Below are positions 28,136 to 36,650 of a DNA stretch of 46,186 nt, piece by piece (position 1 is the first letter of the stretch; each line of letters begins with the position of its first letter). The stretch is from Acinetobacter albensis (GTDB lineage: Bacteria; Pseudomonadota; Gammaproteobacteria; Pseudomonadales; Moraxellaceae), in the NCBI RefSeq assembly GCF_900095025.1, contig NZ_FMBK01000019.1, forward strand, positions 1 through 46,186, read 5' to 3'. Under the pieces are notes generated by a model. That model saw only the letters and a program-made list of their open reading frames with translations. It was not told the origin of the DNA and made no database searches. The position numbers and the translations under genes are program-made.

Positions 28136-29317
28136 TTAATCAGCAATCAGATGAACTTTCTTATGCCACATCAAAAGACTTAAACACAATAAGCCAATCA
28201 CAATACAAAATCCTAAAATTCCGAAGGTTAAGCCAAAATGATCAGCAAGATAACCCACTGCAACAATAGGAACAATAGTACCTAAATATCCAATGAACAA
28301 ATAAGTCGACATGACCGCGGCCCGATTGTCTATTGATGTCATTTTATGAATTAAACCAAATGCACCCATTAATCCAAATCCATGGCCAATACCCACAAAA
28401 ATATCACTTAAGAAGAATAAGCTACTCCACTGCATGGTCATACACAGCGCCAATAAGACCAGACTCATGGTCAGGGTAATTAAACCATAATTTAAACATT
28501 TTTCCGCAGCCAATGATTTGGCAAAAAATTGTACTATTGCGGAAATAAATAAAATACTCGAAATGGCAGCCCCACTTACGAAAGGTCCATGCCAAGGAAT
28601 TAAATCTTTAACAAATGAAGGCGATAAAGAAGCAAATAGGCCAAACACGCCAAAGGCACAAAAAGCAGTTAATCCTGCAATAAAGAATTCAGATTTGTAT
28701 TGAGGTGCTGGAATTTCTAAATGTGGTGCTATCGAAAATGGCTGAGATTTAAATTGAGGAGTCTTGACGCGATATAAACCGAAAAAACATAAAATTGCAG
28801 CTACAATAATGGGTAAGTAGGGCGTAACTAAAGGTTCATGAGAAAATTGTGCAATTAATCCGCCGATAAAAGGCCCTAAGCCGAAACCAATCACGGTAAT
28901 AATAGAACTTAATTGTGGTGCATTTTTTTTATGGCTATCTGGAATGGTGGTGATTAAGCCAAGCATTGCAGAGGTGCTGATGAGTCCAGAGGCAATCCCA
29001 ATAATAAACCGCCCTAGACCGAGCCAAAGTGCATTAGAGGCTATAACAGATAACAGCAAACCGATGACTACAAAAACAATCCCAATTTGCAGGGTGCGTA
29101 AAAATCCAACACTATTACTGGTTCGTCCTAGAAACAACAAGGTTGCCAAACAACCGAACATGTAAGCTACAAAAATATAAGTAATATGGCTAGGTAAAAG
29201 ATGCCATAGTTCTTGATAAATCGGATATAAAGGACTGGCCAGAGCCGTGCCGATCGTACCAATACATAGTGCCAGGCTCACCATTAAAAAGGGTCGCCAT
29301 GATTGCTGACTCATCAT
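28136..29317 (-). CDS. Major facilitator superfamily transporter
   Basis: A 393-residue inner-membrane protein with about 12 hydrophobic segments. The motif A region between helices 2 and 3 reads LGRTSNSVGFLRTLQIG, a degenerate GxxxDRxGRR, and FIIGIASGLISTSAMLGLI corresponds to helix 4. The overall pattern is that of drug or metabolite exporters, but the substrate cannot be told. Two adjacent ATGs (29317, 29314) are possible starts. It is a single gene facing mnmE, with a 450-bp upstream gap. Confidence 0.8.
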   Translation of the reverse strand: MMSQQSWRPFLMVSLALCIGTIGTALASPLYPIYQELWHLLPSHITYIFVAYMFGCLATLLFLGRTSNSVGFLRTLQIGIVFVVIGLLLSVIASNALWLGLGRFIIGIASGLISTSAMLGLITTIPDSHKKNAPQLSSIITVIGFGLGPFIGGLIAQFSHEPLVTPYLPIIVAAILCFFGLYRVKTPQFKSQPFSIAPHLEIPAPQYKSEFFIAGLTAFCAFGVFGLFASLSPSFVKDLIPWHGPFVSGAAISSILFISAIVQFFAKSLAAEKCLNYGLITLTMSLVLLALCMTMQWSSLFFLSDIFVGIGHGFGLMGAFGLIHKMTSIDNRAAVMSTYLFIGYLGTIVPIVAVGYLADHFGLTFGILGFCIVIGLLCLSLLMWHKKVHLIAD

Positions 29318-29767
29318 GTAAGCTCACAGAAAGATTCACCATTTGGTCAAAAAATGAATACTTTTAGAGGAAAGGGAGAATCATAGAGTAATTCTTTGAG
29401 CGTGCTATCGTCAATTTATAACATGTAAATATTACAGTGGTAAGTTTTTAATAATTCTGAAAAATTTAATCTTTTATCCAAAATTTAATTCGCTTTCAGA
29501 GTCAAGTAAAAGGGTTGGAAAATATCTTGCAGAAATGAGGCTATCTGTCAGTGTATTAAGCCATCATATTTTATTCCCATTTTGATAAATCTGGGCTGTA
29601 TCACTGAACAATGAATAAAAACAATCCACGATGAAAAATTTTAGATGTTCCACGTGAAACTTTAACAGATAAATATGTGGTTTTTCGGTAATCAGTTCTT
29701 AAAATAACGCCTTTAAAAATTAAATTTTCAGTAGAATTGGCTGCAATATTTATAAGTGATATTTAAC
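29318..29767. other. Intergenic stretch between divergent MFS and dsbC genes
   Basis: Apart from the parS-like site at 29646 I see no gene, RNA or clear repeat in these 450 bases. It must hold the two divergent promoters; no operator could be named. Confidence 0.5.
29646..29661. other. parS-type site right of oriC
   Basis: TGTTCCACGTGAAACT matches parS (TGTTNCACGTGAAACA) at all but the last base. It is intergenic, about 5.7 kb from oriC on the opposite side from the other two sites. Confidence 0.75.
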
Positions 29768-30469
29768 ATGATTAAAAAAACATGGTTATTCGCCTTAGTC
29801 AGTGTTATCTCAAGTTTAAGTTGGGCAGATGTGAATACGGTGAAAACCAATTTGAATCAACTACATCCAAAACTGAAGATTGAAAATATTCAAACCACTG
29901 AAATGAAAGGTATCTATAGTGGATTGATGGATAATCAAGTGGTTTATATGGGCGAAGATGCGCAACATATCCTGATTGGCTCTATGTTTCGCCTCAGTGA
30001 TCAAAAAAATATCACCAAAGATTTAGTGCTTAAACAAAACAGTATTGATTGGAAAAAATTGCCTTTACAAGATGCTGTGAAAACAGTACGAGGTAATGGG
30101 AAACGCCAGATTGCAGTATTTTCTGATCCAAATTGCCCGTATTGTAAACAGCTTGAGACTGAATTAAATAAATTAAACAACGTCACTATTTATACTTTTA
30201 TTTATCCGATCAAAACACAATCGGTTGCAATATCAAAACAGATTTTTTGTGAGTCAGATCCTGCTTTAGCTTGGTCAAATTTAATAGGCAAAGGGATTCA
30301 ACCCCGTTCAATAAAAGCATGTGCCAATCCCGTTGAACGTAATTTAAATCTAGGAAAATCTTTAGGTTTAAACGGTACACCCACGATTATTTTTTCAAAT
30401 GGCTTTAAAGCGATGGGTGCCTACCCTGCTTTAGAAATAGAGAAAATTTGGAAAGAATTGGGTTTATAA
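29768..30469 (+). CDS. dsbC: DsbC-type thiol:disulfide interchange protein
   Basis: Periplasmic disulfide isomerase that corrects wrong disulfides. From the ATG at 29768 it is 233 residues with a signal peptide (1-20, SLSWA-DV). It has the small DsbC dimerisation domain (about 22-90), then a thioredoxin fold with the active site CPYC (123-126) in FSDPNCPYC, the structural pair Cys161/Cys185, and the cis-proline loop GTPT (203-206), as in E. coli DsbC/DsbG. CPYC is closer to DsbC's CGYC than to DsbG's CPYC by residue, but domain order and length favour DsbC. A GTG at 29756 is an unlikely start. Confidence 0.85.
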   Translation: MIKKTWLFALVSVISSLSWADVNTVKTNLNQLHPKLKIENIQTTEMKGIYSGLMDNQVVYMGEDAQHILIGSMFRLSDQKNITKDLVLKQNSIDWKKLPLQDAVKTVRGNGKRQIAVFSDPNCPYCKQLETELNKLNNVTIYTFIYPIKTQSVAISKQIFCESDPALAWSNLIGKGIQPRSIKACANPVERNLNLGKSLGLNGTPTIIFSNGFKAMGAYPALEIEKIWKELGL

Positions 30470-30503
30470 AGTATTGCAGTTTCTACAAAATAAATATCAA
30501 ATA

Positions 30504-30534
30504 AAAAGCACCTTATTGAAAGGTGCTTTTATTT
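30504..30534. terminator. dsbC terminator, bidirectional
   Basis: AAAAGCACCTT (30504-30514) and AAGGTGCTTTT (30520-30530) with loop ATTGA, followed by ATTT. It lies between convergent dsbC and the GlsB-like gene. Confidence 0.8.
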
Positions 30535-30552
30535 CAATTGAATATTGATGGG

Positions 30553-30810
30553 TTAAACACGAGATTTTTTGGTCATTAAATTATAGATAAACAGAATAAT
30601 AATGGCGCCAATCACTGATGCGATGAATCCAGCTGCAGAGTTTTGGTCGTAGAGTCCGAGCAACCTACCTGCATAAGTGGCCAGTAAAGAACCTGCAATA
30701 CCTAATAATGTGGTCACAATAAATCCAGATTTATCATTACCAGGATGAATGGCACGCGCGATTAAACCAGCAATAAAACCTACTACGATGGCAACGATTA
30801 ATGTCCACAT
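30553..30810 (-). CDS. GlsB/YeaQ/YmgE family small membrane protein
   Basis: An 85-residue integral membrane protein with three hydrophobic segments and the glycine patterns of the transglycosylase-associated protein family (VGFIAGLIARAIHPG, GFIVTTLLGIAGSLLATYAGRLLG). Relatives are stress-induced, but the biochemical role is unknown and the transglycosylase name is historical. The ATG follows GGAGAGCACTT. It is convergent with dsbC. Confidence 0.85.
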   Translation of the reverse strand: MWTLIVAIVVGFIAGLIARAIHPGNDKSGFIVTTLLGIAGSLLATYAGRLLGLYDQNSAAGFIASVIGAIIILFIYNLMTKKSRV

Positions 30811-30946
30811 AAGTGCTCTCCATTTATCTTTTGTTTATATATTTTCATCAAGATTTAAAAGTAATCATTCATGATTTATGACAAAACGAATAGATGAATC
30901 ATGCTAATAACTGTTGTTTTTTTGTTCTTAGAGAAGTTTGGCCGAT

Positions 30947-30971
30947 AAAAAAAGTGGCTATCAGCCACTTT
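30947..30971 (-). terminator. hpt terminator
   Basis: AAAGTGGCT (30951-30959), loop ATC, AGCCACTTT (30963-30971), with a T run on the minus strand just after the hpt stop. Confidence 0.85.
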
Positions 30972-30987
30972 AAAATTGAGAAAAATT

Positions 30988-31515
30988 TTATAGACCGATT
31001 TCACCAATAAACGGTAGATGACGATATTTCTGGTCATAGTCTAAGCCATAACCCACAATGAATTTATCTGCAACTTCAAAGCCTAAAAAATTGACCTTAA
31101 GTTCAATTTCACGGCGTGAAGGTTTACTAACTAAAGTACAAAGTTCAATAGAGTTTGGTTGGCGAGTTTCAAGTATTTCTAAAACTTTGCTGAGGGTATT
31201 ACCTGAGTCAATAATATCTTCAATAATCAACACATCTTTGCCACGAATCTCACCGTCCAAATCTTTCAAAATTTTAACATCACGGCTTGAAACTATACCC
31301 CCACCATAACTAGATACAGTCATAAAATCGAGTTCATGCGGCTTGCTGATGACACGACATAAATCTGCCATAAAAATGACAGAACCACGAAGTAAACCAA
31401 TCAAAACAAGTTCTTTGTCACTATGGGCATAGTGAGCATCAATTTTTGCGCCAAGCTCTTTGACTTTGGCTTGAATTTCTTCAGCCGAAATCATTACGCT
31501 CATTTGAACGGTCAT
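30988..31515 (-). CDS. hpt: Hypoxanthine (guanine) phosphoribosyltransferase
   Basis: Salvages hypoxanthine or guanine with PRPP to IMP or GMP. From the ATG at 31515 it is 175 residues, close to E. coli Hpt (178). The PRPP-binding motif [14 protein letters not shown] and the base-binding end ([26 protein letters not shown]) are intact, and [17 protein letters not shown] holds the PPi loop. An upstream in-frame start at 31539 has no support. It lies downstream of guanine deaminase on the same strand, with a leader that can form alternative terminators, so purine salvage may be regulated here. Confidence 0.93.
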   Translation of the reverse strand: MTVQMSVMISAEEIQAKVKELGAKIDAHYAHSDKELVLIGLLRGSVIFMADLCRVISKPHELDFMTVSSYGGGIVSSRDVKILKDLDGEIRGKDVLIIEDIIDSGNTLSKVLEILETRQPNSIELCTLVSKPSRREIELKVNFLGFEVADKFIVGYGLDYDQKYRHLPFIGEIGL

Positions 31516-31544
31516 GGGTAGATACCTAAAAAAAATCAAAAAAT

Positions 31545-31620
31545 AAAAAAGGTGTTGACCAGCAACACCTCAAAAGACATCTTAATTTTAATACATCTGG
31601 TCAATTGATGCACCTTTTTT
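31545..31620 (-). promoter_or_regulatory. hpt leader with two mutually exclusive hairpins
   Basis: On the minus-strand RNA, AGGUGUUG-CUGGU-CAACACCU followed by six U is a strong terminator (31549-31570 plus U run) only about 30 bases before the hpt start. Upstream, UUGACCAG (31597-31604) can pair with CUGGUCAA (31555-31562), which uses the terminator's loop and stem; AAAAAAGGUG (31611-31620) can also pair with CACCUUUUUU (31545-31554). The two folds exclude each other. It may be an attenuator, or simply a terminator of the guaD transcript with an hpt promoter I failed to see. Confidence 0.5.
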
Positions 31621-31635
31621 GCTTTTCAAAATGTA

Positions 31636-31749
31636 TCAACTCTGCGGAGCTGCACTATCGCGTTTAAGCACCAGCGTAAAAATAATGGCGATGCCAATCA
31701 ATACAAAAAACTTTTTAGTAGGTTGCTTATTGCTGTTATTTTTTGACAT
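31636..31749 (-). CDS. 37-residue single-span membrane protein overlapping guaD
   Basis: The ATG at 31749 lies inside the last codons of guaD (14-base overlap) and is preceded by GGAG 9 bases upstream, a sign of translational coupling. The product has a polar, basic start (MSKNNSNKQPTKK), one membrane helix (FFVLIGIAIIFTLVL) and a short tail ending APQS. No family is recognised. Being so short it may be missed by gene finders. It could be accidental, but the ribosome binding site and overlap favour a real gene. Confidence 0.5.
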   Translation of the reverse strand: MSKNNSNKQPTKKFFVLIGIAIIFTLVLKRDSAAPQS

Positions 31750-33052
31750 AAACCCGTTCTCCATAGACATAGGTGGCTTGAATATTACGATCATCGCCCA
31801 TGGTCATAAGCGCAAATAATGCATCTTCAATACCTTGTGTACGTTGTTGGCGCAGCGTTTGTAGTGCTGTGGCATTTAAATCTAAAACAATAAAATCGGC
31901 TTCTTTACCTACATTAAAATTGCCCAATTTATCGTGTAGATCTAGAGCTTTGGCTCCACCTAGTGTCGCATGATACAAAGACTCAAAGGCTGAAAGTTTA
32001 TTGCCCTGAAGTTGTTGGACTTTATAGGCTTCATTTAAGGTCTGGAGTTGACTAAATGACGTACCTGCTCCGATGTCTGTACCTAAGCCAACTTTCACCT
32101 GTTTTTCCCACGTTTTTTTCAGCGGAAATAAACCACTCCCTAAGAATAAATTCGAGGTTGGGCAGAAAGCGATTGCGGAATTAGTTTCATGCATGCAATC
32201 CCATTCTTGTTCTTCCAAATGAACACAATGCGCAAATACCGAGCGTTGGCCAGTTAAACCATAATGATGATAGACATCCAAATACCCTTTTTGTTCTGGA
32301 AATAATTCTTTCACCCAAGCAATTTCATTTTTATTTTCACTTAAATGGGTATGAACATATACCTCGGGATATTCGGCTTTCAACTGCCCTGCTTTGACCA
32401 GTTGTTCAGGCGTTGATGTGGGTGCAAAACGCGGGGTAATTGCATAGAGATTGCGTCCTTTACCATGCCATTTTTCAATTAATTTTTTCGAGTCTTGATA
32501 GGCACTTTCTGGCGTGTCGCAAAGCTCTGCTGGTGCATGACGATCCATCATCACTTTGCCTGCAATTAAACGCATTTGGTGCTGTTCTGCTGCTTCAAAT
32601 AAGGCATCAACCGATGCAGTGTGGACGCTACAAAACACTAAAGCAGTGGTGGTGCCATTTTTAAGCAGTTCATGAACAAAAAATTGTGCGATTTTGTCGG
32701 CATAGGCTTTATCTTTGAACTGTAACTCAGTCGGAAAAGTATATGTGTTTAACCATTCTAAAAGTTGTTCGCCATATGCACCGACCATTTCTGTTTGGGG
32801 AAAATGGATATGGGTATCAATAAATCCAGGGACAATCAACTGTTCAGGATAGTGTTCAAAAATCACGTCTTTATTCAGTAAAGCTTGCCCTTCTTGCCAT
32901 GTGCCAAACCATGTGATTTTTCCATCGACGGTGATGAGTAAACCATCTCCAATGTAACGTACCGCTTGTGCAATATCAGAGGCTTGAGAAACACTGTACT
33001 GAATATCGAGAAAGCGGCCACGAACGGCGTGTTGAGCTTGAATGGGAGACAT
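31736..33052 (-). CDS. guaD: Guanine deaminase
   Basis: Zinc amidohydrolase that converts guanine to xanthine and ammonia. The 438 residues contain the metal motif PGFIDTHIHFPQTE (His81, His83), VHTHLSE, FAHCVHL and the GLGTDIGAG aspartate region, the order typical of guanine deaminases. The ATG follows AAAGG at 7 bases. Downstream on the same strand are the 37-residue membrane-protein gene and hpt, so guanine may go either to xanthine (GuaD) or back to GMP (Hpt). Confidence 0.92.
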   Translation of the reverse strand: MSPIQAQHAVRGRFLDIQYSVSQASDIAQAVRYIGDGLLITVDGKITWFGTWQEGQALLNKDVIFEHYPEQLIVPGFIDTHIHFPQTEMVGAYGEQLLEWLNTYTFPTELQFKDKAYADKIAQFFVHELLKNGTTTALVFCSVHTASVDALFEAAEQHQMRLIAGKVMMDRHAPAELCDTPESAYQDSKKLIEKWHGKGRNLYAITPRFAPTSTPEQLVKAGQLKAEYPEVYVHTHLSENKNEIAWVKELFPEQKGYLDVYHHYGLTGQRSVFAHCVHLEEQEWDCMHETNSAIAFCPTSNLFLGSGLFPLKKTWEKQVKVGLGTDIGAGTSFSQLQTLNEAYKVQQLQGNKLSAFESLYHATLGGAKALDLHDKLGNFNVGKEADFIVLDLNATALQTLRQQRTQGIEDALFALMTMGDDRNIQATYVYGERVYVKK

Positions 33053-33354
33053 ACAATACCTTTAACTTTTCATTTTTTCGATTGATTGTACCTGAATGTA
33101 TGGTTTTAAACAGTATTCACTTGATTTGTGGGTAAGCGATTGGAGTGAAGACATGATGATAAAGAATGAGATACATTAATTTTTAGCATAGAGTATTTGA
33201 GTGTGCGCCAACACTGTGCAGTTGGATTAAAAATTGGCTTTTTTTTATTTGTTTAAGCAAGAAGTTTGCCAAATTTTTGTTATGGGCTTAAATCATTGAT
33301 TTGAGTGAAGACTATATTGCCATTCAATATTTTCAGTTACGTTTTATTGATTCA
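33053..33354. other. Intergenic region upstream of guaD
   Basis: About 300 AT-rich bases with no open frame of note. GAGTGAAGAC occurs twice (about 33148 and 33303), which may be chance. The guaD promoter must lie here. Confidence 0.4.
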
Positions 33355-33388
33355 ATAAAAAAGCCTTTCACCTAAAGATGAAAGGCTT
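33355..33388 (-). terminator. alx terminator
   Basis: AAGCCTTTCA (33361-33370) and TGAAAGGCTT (33379-33388), then a T run on the minus strand, just after the alx stop. Confidence 0.85.
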
Positions 33389-33405
33389 CCTCTGTTATTG
33401 AAGTA

Positions 33406-34362
33406 TTAAAGCTGTTCTTGCTTCTTATTATAACGAACGGATAACCAAGCAGTAATCGCCAATACGATGACAATAAAGCCTAAAGAGATCCAAATTGGCA
33501 TATGGAATACGTCTAACATCAACATTTTGAAACCAATGAAGAGCAAGATAATACCTAAGCCATAAGGCAGATAATGCATTTTAGACGCTGCACCTGCCAG
33601 TAAGAAAAACATCGCACGTAAACCCAAAATTGCCATCAAGTTTGCAGTTAATACGATAAATGGATCGGAAGTTACAGCAAAAATGGCAGGAATTGAATCA
33701 ACAGCGAAAATGACATCCGACGCTTCGACTAAAATTAGCACCAAAAATAACGGCGTTGCCCACAATAGCCCATTTTGACGAACAAAGAATTTTTCTCCTT
33801 CAAGCTGTGGGGTAATACGCATATGTTTACGTAACCATTTCAGCAACGGCATTTCTTCAATATTGGGATCTTCTTCATGACCGCGAAGAAATTTATAACC
33901 GGTATAGACCAGAAAAGCACCGAAGATATAAAGTACCCAAGAGAATTCTTGAACGAACCATGCACCAATAAAAATGAATAAAGTACGAAGTACAATTGCA
34001 CCCAATACACCGTAGAGTAAAATTTTACGCTGTAATGCAGGGGGAATTGCAAAGGCTGCAAAAATCATTAACCAGACAAACACGTTATCAATAGCCAGTG
34101 ATTTTTCGAGTAAATAACCCGCAATATATTCCATGGTTTTTTGGTTGGCTAATACAACACCAGCGGTTTGCTGTAAATACAGCCATAAGCCACCTGCAAA
34201 TAGCATTGCAACACTGACCCAAGCAATGCTCCAGTAGGCTGCCGTTTTAATTTGGACAGGTTGGCCTTCTTTTTGTTTAAAGCCTAAAAAGTCGATAATC
34301 AGCATGACTGCCACAATCGCAAAAAATGCTAAGTACAACCCAGGGTTGCCGATGGTTTCCAT
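33406..34362 (-). CDS. alx: Alx/TerC family integral membrane protein (manganese-linked)
   Basis: A 318-residue inner-membrane protein of the TerC family, very similar to E. coli Alx (321). It has about nine membrane segments and the conserved acidic motifs EKSLAIDNVFVW and VEASDVIFAVDSIPAIFAVT, which are thought to bind metal. Alx and relatives take part in Mn2+ export. The start at 34362 is chosen because GGAG lies 6 bases upstream; a TTG seven codons earlier lacks support. The manganese riboswitch directly upstream fits a role in Mn2+ export. Confidence 0.9.
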   Translation of the reverse strand: METIGNPGLYLAFFAIVAVMLIIDFLGFKQKEGQPVQIKTAAYWSIAWVSVAMLFAGGLWLYLQQTAGVVLANQKTMEYIAGYLLEKSLAIDNVFVWLMIFAAFAIPPALQRKILLYGVLGAIVLRTLFIFIGAWFVQEFSWVLYIFGAFLVYTGYKFLRGHEEDPNIEEMPLLKWLRKHMRITPQLEGEKFFVRQNGLLWATPLFLVLILVEASDVIFAVDSIPAIFAVTSDPFIVLTANLMAILGLRAMFFLLAGAASKMHYLPYGLGIILLFIGFKMLMLDVFHMPIWISLGFIVIVLAITAWLSVRYNKKQEQL

Positions 34363-34396
34363 AAAAATCTCCACATCGGGCAAATGGATTCGGCAT

Positions 34397-34602
34397 AAAA
34401 AAACCTTGACCAGTTGCCAGATGAATTAAACATCTGTTTCAACATGATCAAGGTCTTGCCTACATCTAAATACGTATATTGCGTATTTTAGATGCTCAGA
34501 TACCGACTTTTTTCAAAGTGTAATGACGATAGTCTGACACCTAAGTTTCAACAGATTTTAAGTTGTTAAAAAGCTTAGGTTTGGAGGAGGCTACTCCCCT
34601 TG
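34397..34602 (-). promoter_or_regulatory. yybP-ykoY manganese riboswitch with terminator, upstream of alx
   Basis: The minus-strand RNA has the class hallmarks: GGGGAGUAGCC at the 5' side (34589-34599) and GGCAAGACCUUG at the 3' side (34449-34460). Helix P1 is CAAGG (34598-34602) with CCUUG (34449-34453). Downstream a hairpin ACCUUGA/UCAAGGU is followed by seven U (34397-34454). The 3' strand of P1 is also the 5' strand of this terminator, so an Mn2+-stabilised aptamer should block termination and turn alx on. A long stem CATCTAAAATACG/CGTATTTAGATG lies inside the aptamer. Confidence 0.85.
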
Positions 34603-34688
34603 TTCAACTCAATTTTGTTTTGGATTAAATCCAAATGTGGTTGAAGAATCGCATATTTATGAGCATTGTGCAAATTTTATCTTATTTT

Positions 34689-35879
34689 TTATGTACCCAT
34701 AAAGTCCTTGCGTGTGATCAATACCAACGCAAATAAGGTGGCAATCACGGCAAGCAAGCCGCCCACTATACCAATATAACTTAAACCAAAATGAGCTGTG
34801 ACCATGCCACCCAATAGAGCACCACCACCAATGCCAACATTATAAAGCCCTGAATAAATGGCCATGGCGACATCGGTTGCATCTGAAGCCAGACTTAATG
34901 TTTTGGCTTGCAAGGCTAAACTCATGGCAATAATCCCCATTCCCCAAAATGAACTGATCAAATATAAATGGCTCATACCTTGTGCTAAAGGGAGTAACAG
35001 CAACATTGAAATGGCCAGACAGAAGGCGGCTAAAGGAATGGCAACTTTAGGATGCCGTGGACCAAATTTTCCAAATAAATAAGAACCTAAAAAGCCTGCG
35101 CCGCCGTAAATCAGTAATAAGCTGGTGGTTTGTGCAGAGCTAAAATGGGCGATATTTAAACTGAAGGGCTCAATATAACTATAAGCCGTAAATTGTGCGG
35201 TAATAATAATCACCGTAAGTATAAATACCATCACCAAGCTTGGGCGTTTGAATAAAACACCAATACTTTTTATGGAGCCTGAATTGATACTGGGAAGTTT
35301 GGGTAATAGGTTGGCTAAAATAATACAAATGATGGCGGCACCGAGTGCAATTAGAGCAAAAGTATTGCGCCAGCCATAAGCTTCTCCAATCATACGCCCA
35401 AATGGAATGCCCAAGACCATGGCCAAAGCTGTACCTGTCGCCAATAAGCCGAGGGCTTGAAATTCTTTGCCTTTAGGCGCGACCCTGACTGCTAAAGAGG
35501 CGGTAATTGACCAAAATAATGCATGTGCAAAAGCAATCCCAATTCGGCTGATTAATAAAACATTAAAATTCCAAGCAAAGTAAGACAAACCATGACTGAC
35601 AATAAAAACACTGAACAGTGCAATGAGTAAAAAACGCCGTTCAATATTACGAGTGAGTAACATCAACGGCAGAGAAATAGGAGCGACAACCCAAGCATAC
35701 AGCGTGATCATGAGACCCACATCTGTCGCTTGCATATTAAAACTTTGTCCAATATCACTGAGTAATGCCACAGGGATAAATTCAGTGGTATTAAAAATAA
35801 ATGCAGCAAAGGCTAAGCCAATAACACACATCCATTGCCGCGTTGGGTTGGATAATGGTTCGGGAGATAAGGATGACAT
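34689..35879 (-). CDS. sotB: SotB-type sugar/drug efflux MFS transporter
   Basis: A 396-residue, 12-helix MFS exporter strikingly similar to E. coli SotB (YdeA): AAFIFNTTEFIPVALLSDI, LISRIGIAFAHALFWSITAS, LATGTALAMVLGIPFGR and AYSYIEPF are all shared. SotB exports arabinose and IPTG-like sugars. It is a single gene upstream of the alx riboswitch on the same strand. The ATG at 35879 lacks a clear ribosome binding site, so the exact start is uncertain. Confidence 0.88.
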   Translation of the reverse strand: MSSLSPEPLSNPTRQWMCVIGLAFAAFIFNTTEFIPVALLSDIGQSFNMQATDVGLMITLYAWVVAPISLPLMLLTRNIERRFLLIALFSVFIVSHGLSYFAWNFNVLLISRIGIAFAHALFWSITASLAVRVAPKGKEFQALGLLATGTALAMVLGIPFGRMIGEAYGWRNTFALIALGAAIICIILANLLPKLPSINSGSIKSIGVLFKRPSLVMVFILTVIIITAQFTAYSYIEPFSLNIAHFSSAQTTSLLLIYGGAGFLGSYLFGKFGPRHPKVAIPLAAFCLAISMLLLLPLAQGMSHLYLISSFWGMGIIAMSLALQAKTLSLASDATDVAMAIYSGLYNVGIGGGALLGGMVTAHFGLSYIGIVGGLLAVIATLFALVLITRKDFMGT

Positions 35880-36123
35880 GGTCAGATAATTTACAAAAGA
35901 ATGCTAAAGTTTAGGCTTAAACATGTCATTTGTTAAGTTTAAAAATAAAGACGAAAAAATGCTCTTGAATCATCGTTAGCTCACAGTGGTCAGTAACATA
36001 AACAAAAATGAATACGGTATAGGTTTAGTTTTTCAAGAATGAAGCAGCAAAAAGAGGTTTTAAAAGAAGATATATTTAACGTATTCTGAATGAGGTAAAA
36101 GTGAATCAGATTAAGGAAAATGT

Positions 36124-36408
36124 ATGCAATTTGAACATCAAGCTAATCAACAGAAAGGCGAATTTTTTACTTTTGATGAGACAGGTAAGCGTATTGCAGA
36201 AATCAGTTATGTTTGGCGTAATGAACATACCATTATTGCAGATCATACTTGGGTGGACGATTCTTTACGTGGCCAAGGCGTAGCACGCCAGTTACTCGAT
36301 ATATTGGTTGAATTTGCACGTGAAAAACAGTTAAAAATTATTCCGACCTGTTCTTATGTCGATGTGATGTTTAAACGTGATCAAAGTCTGGCAGATGTAG
36401 TCGCTTAA
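36124..36408 (+). CDS. Small GNAT-like N-acetyltransferase (YjdJ type)
   Basis: A 94-residue minimal Gcn5-related acetyltransferase fold. The acetyl-CoA loop reads RGQGVARQLLDILVEFAREK and the end is IIPTCSYVDVMFKRD, as in the YjdJ-type (GNAT_2-like) family. The ATG follows AAGGAAAATGT. It is an isolated gene. The acceptor substrate is unknown. Confidence 0.85.
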   Translation: MQFEHQANQQKGEFFTFDETGKRIAEISYVWRNEHTIIADHTWVDDSLRGQGVARQLLDILVEFAREKQLKIIPTCSYVDVMFKRDQSLADVVA

Positions 36409-36613
36409 ACACAACCCTAAAGTCATTTGGATAAAGCGGGTTGGTCGAAAAATATGCTGTTCTCAGTCAATATTACATTCCCAATATCTGATTTAAAGAA
36501 TTTAAGCTTTGATATGAATATTCTAAAATTAAGAAGTTGATGGAAAATGCTGAAATGATCCAGAAAATCAAAGGCATTTTATTGACCTTTAAAAAAAACC
36601 GTATGAATTTTAT

Positions 36614-36641
36614 AAAAAAGCCCGCTTTCGCGGGCTTTTTT
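36614..36641. terminator. mpl terminator, bidirectional
   Basis: AAAAAAGCCCGC, loop TTTC, GCGGGCTTTTTT: a perfect 12-bp stem with T runs both ways, ten bases after the mpl stop. Confidence 0.9.
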
Positions 36642-36650
36642 AAAAATAAA

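Noticed and set aside
33148..33312. Direct repeat GAGTGAAGAC upstream of guaD
   Set aside because: Two short copies 155 bp apart with no symmetry; too weak to call an operator.
36312..36327. parS-like sequence ATTTGCACGTGAAAAA in the GNAT gene
   Set aside because: Only 13 of 16 positions fit and the palindrome is broken; it is explained by coding sequence.
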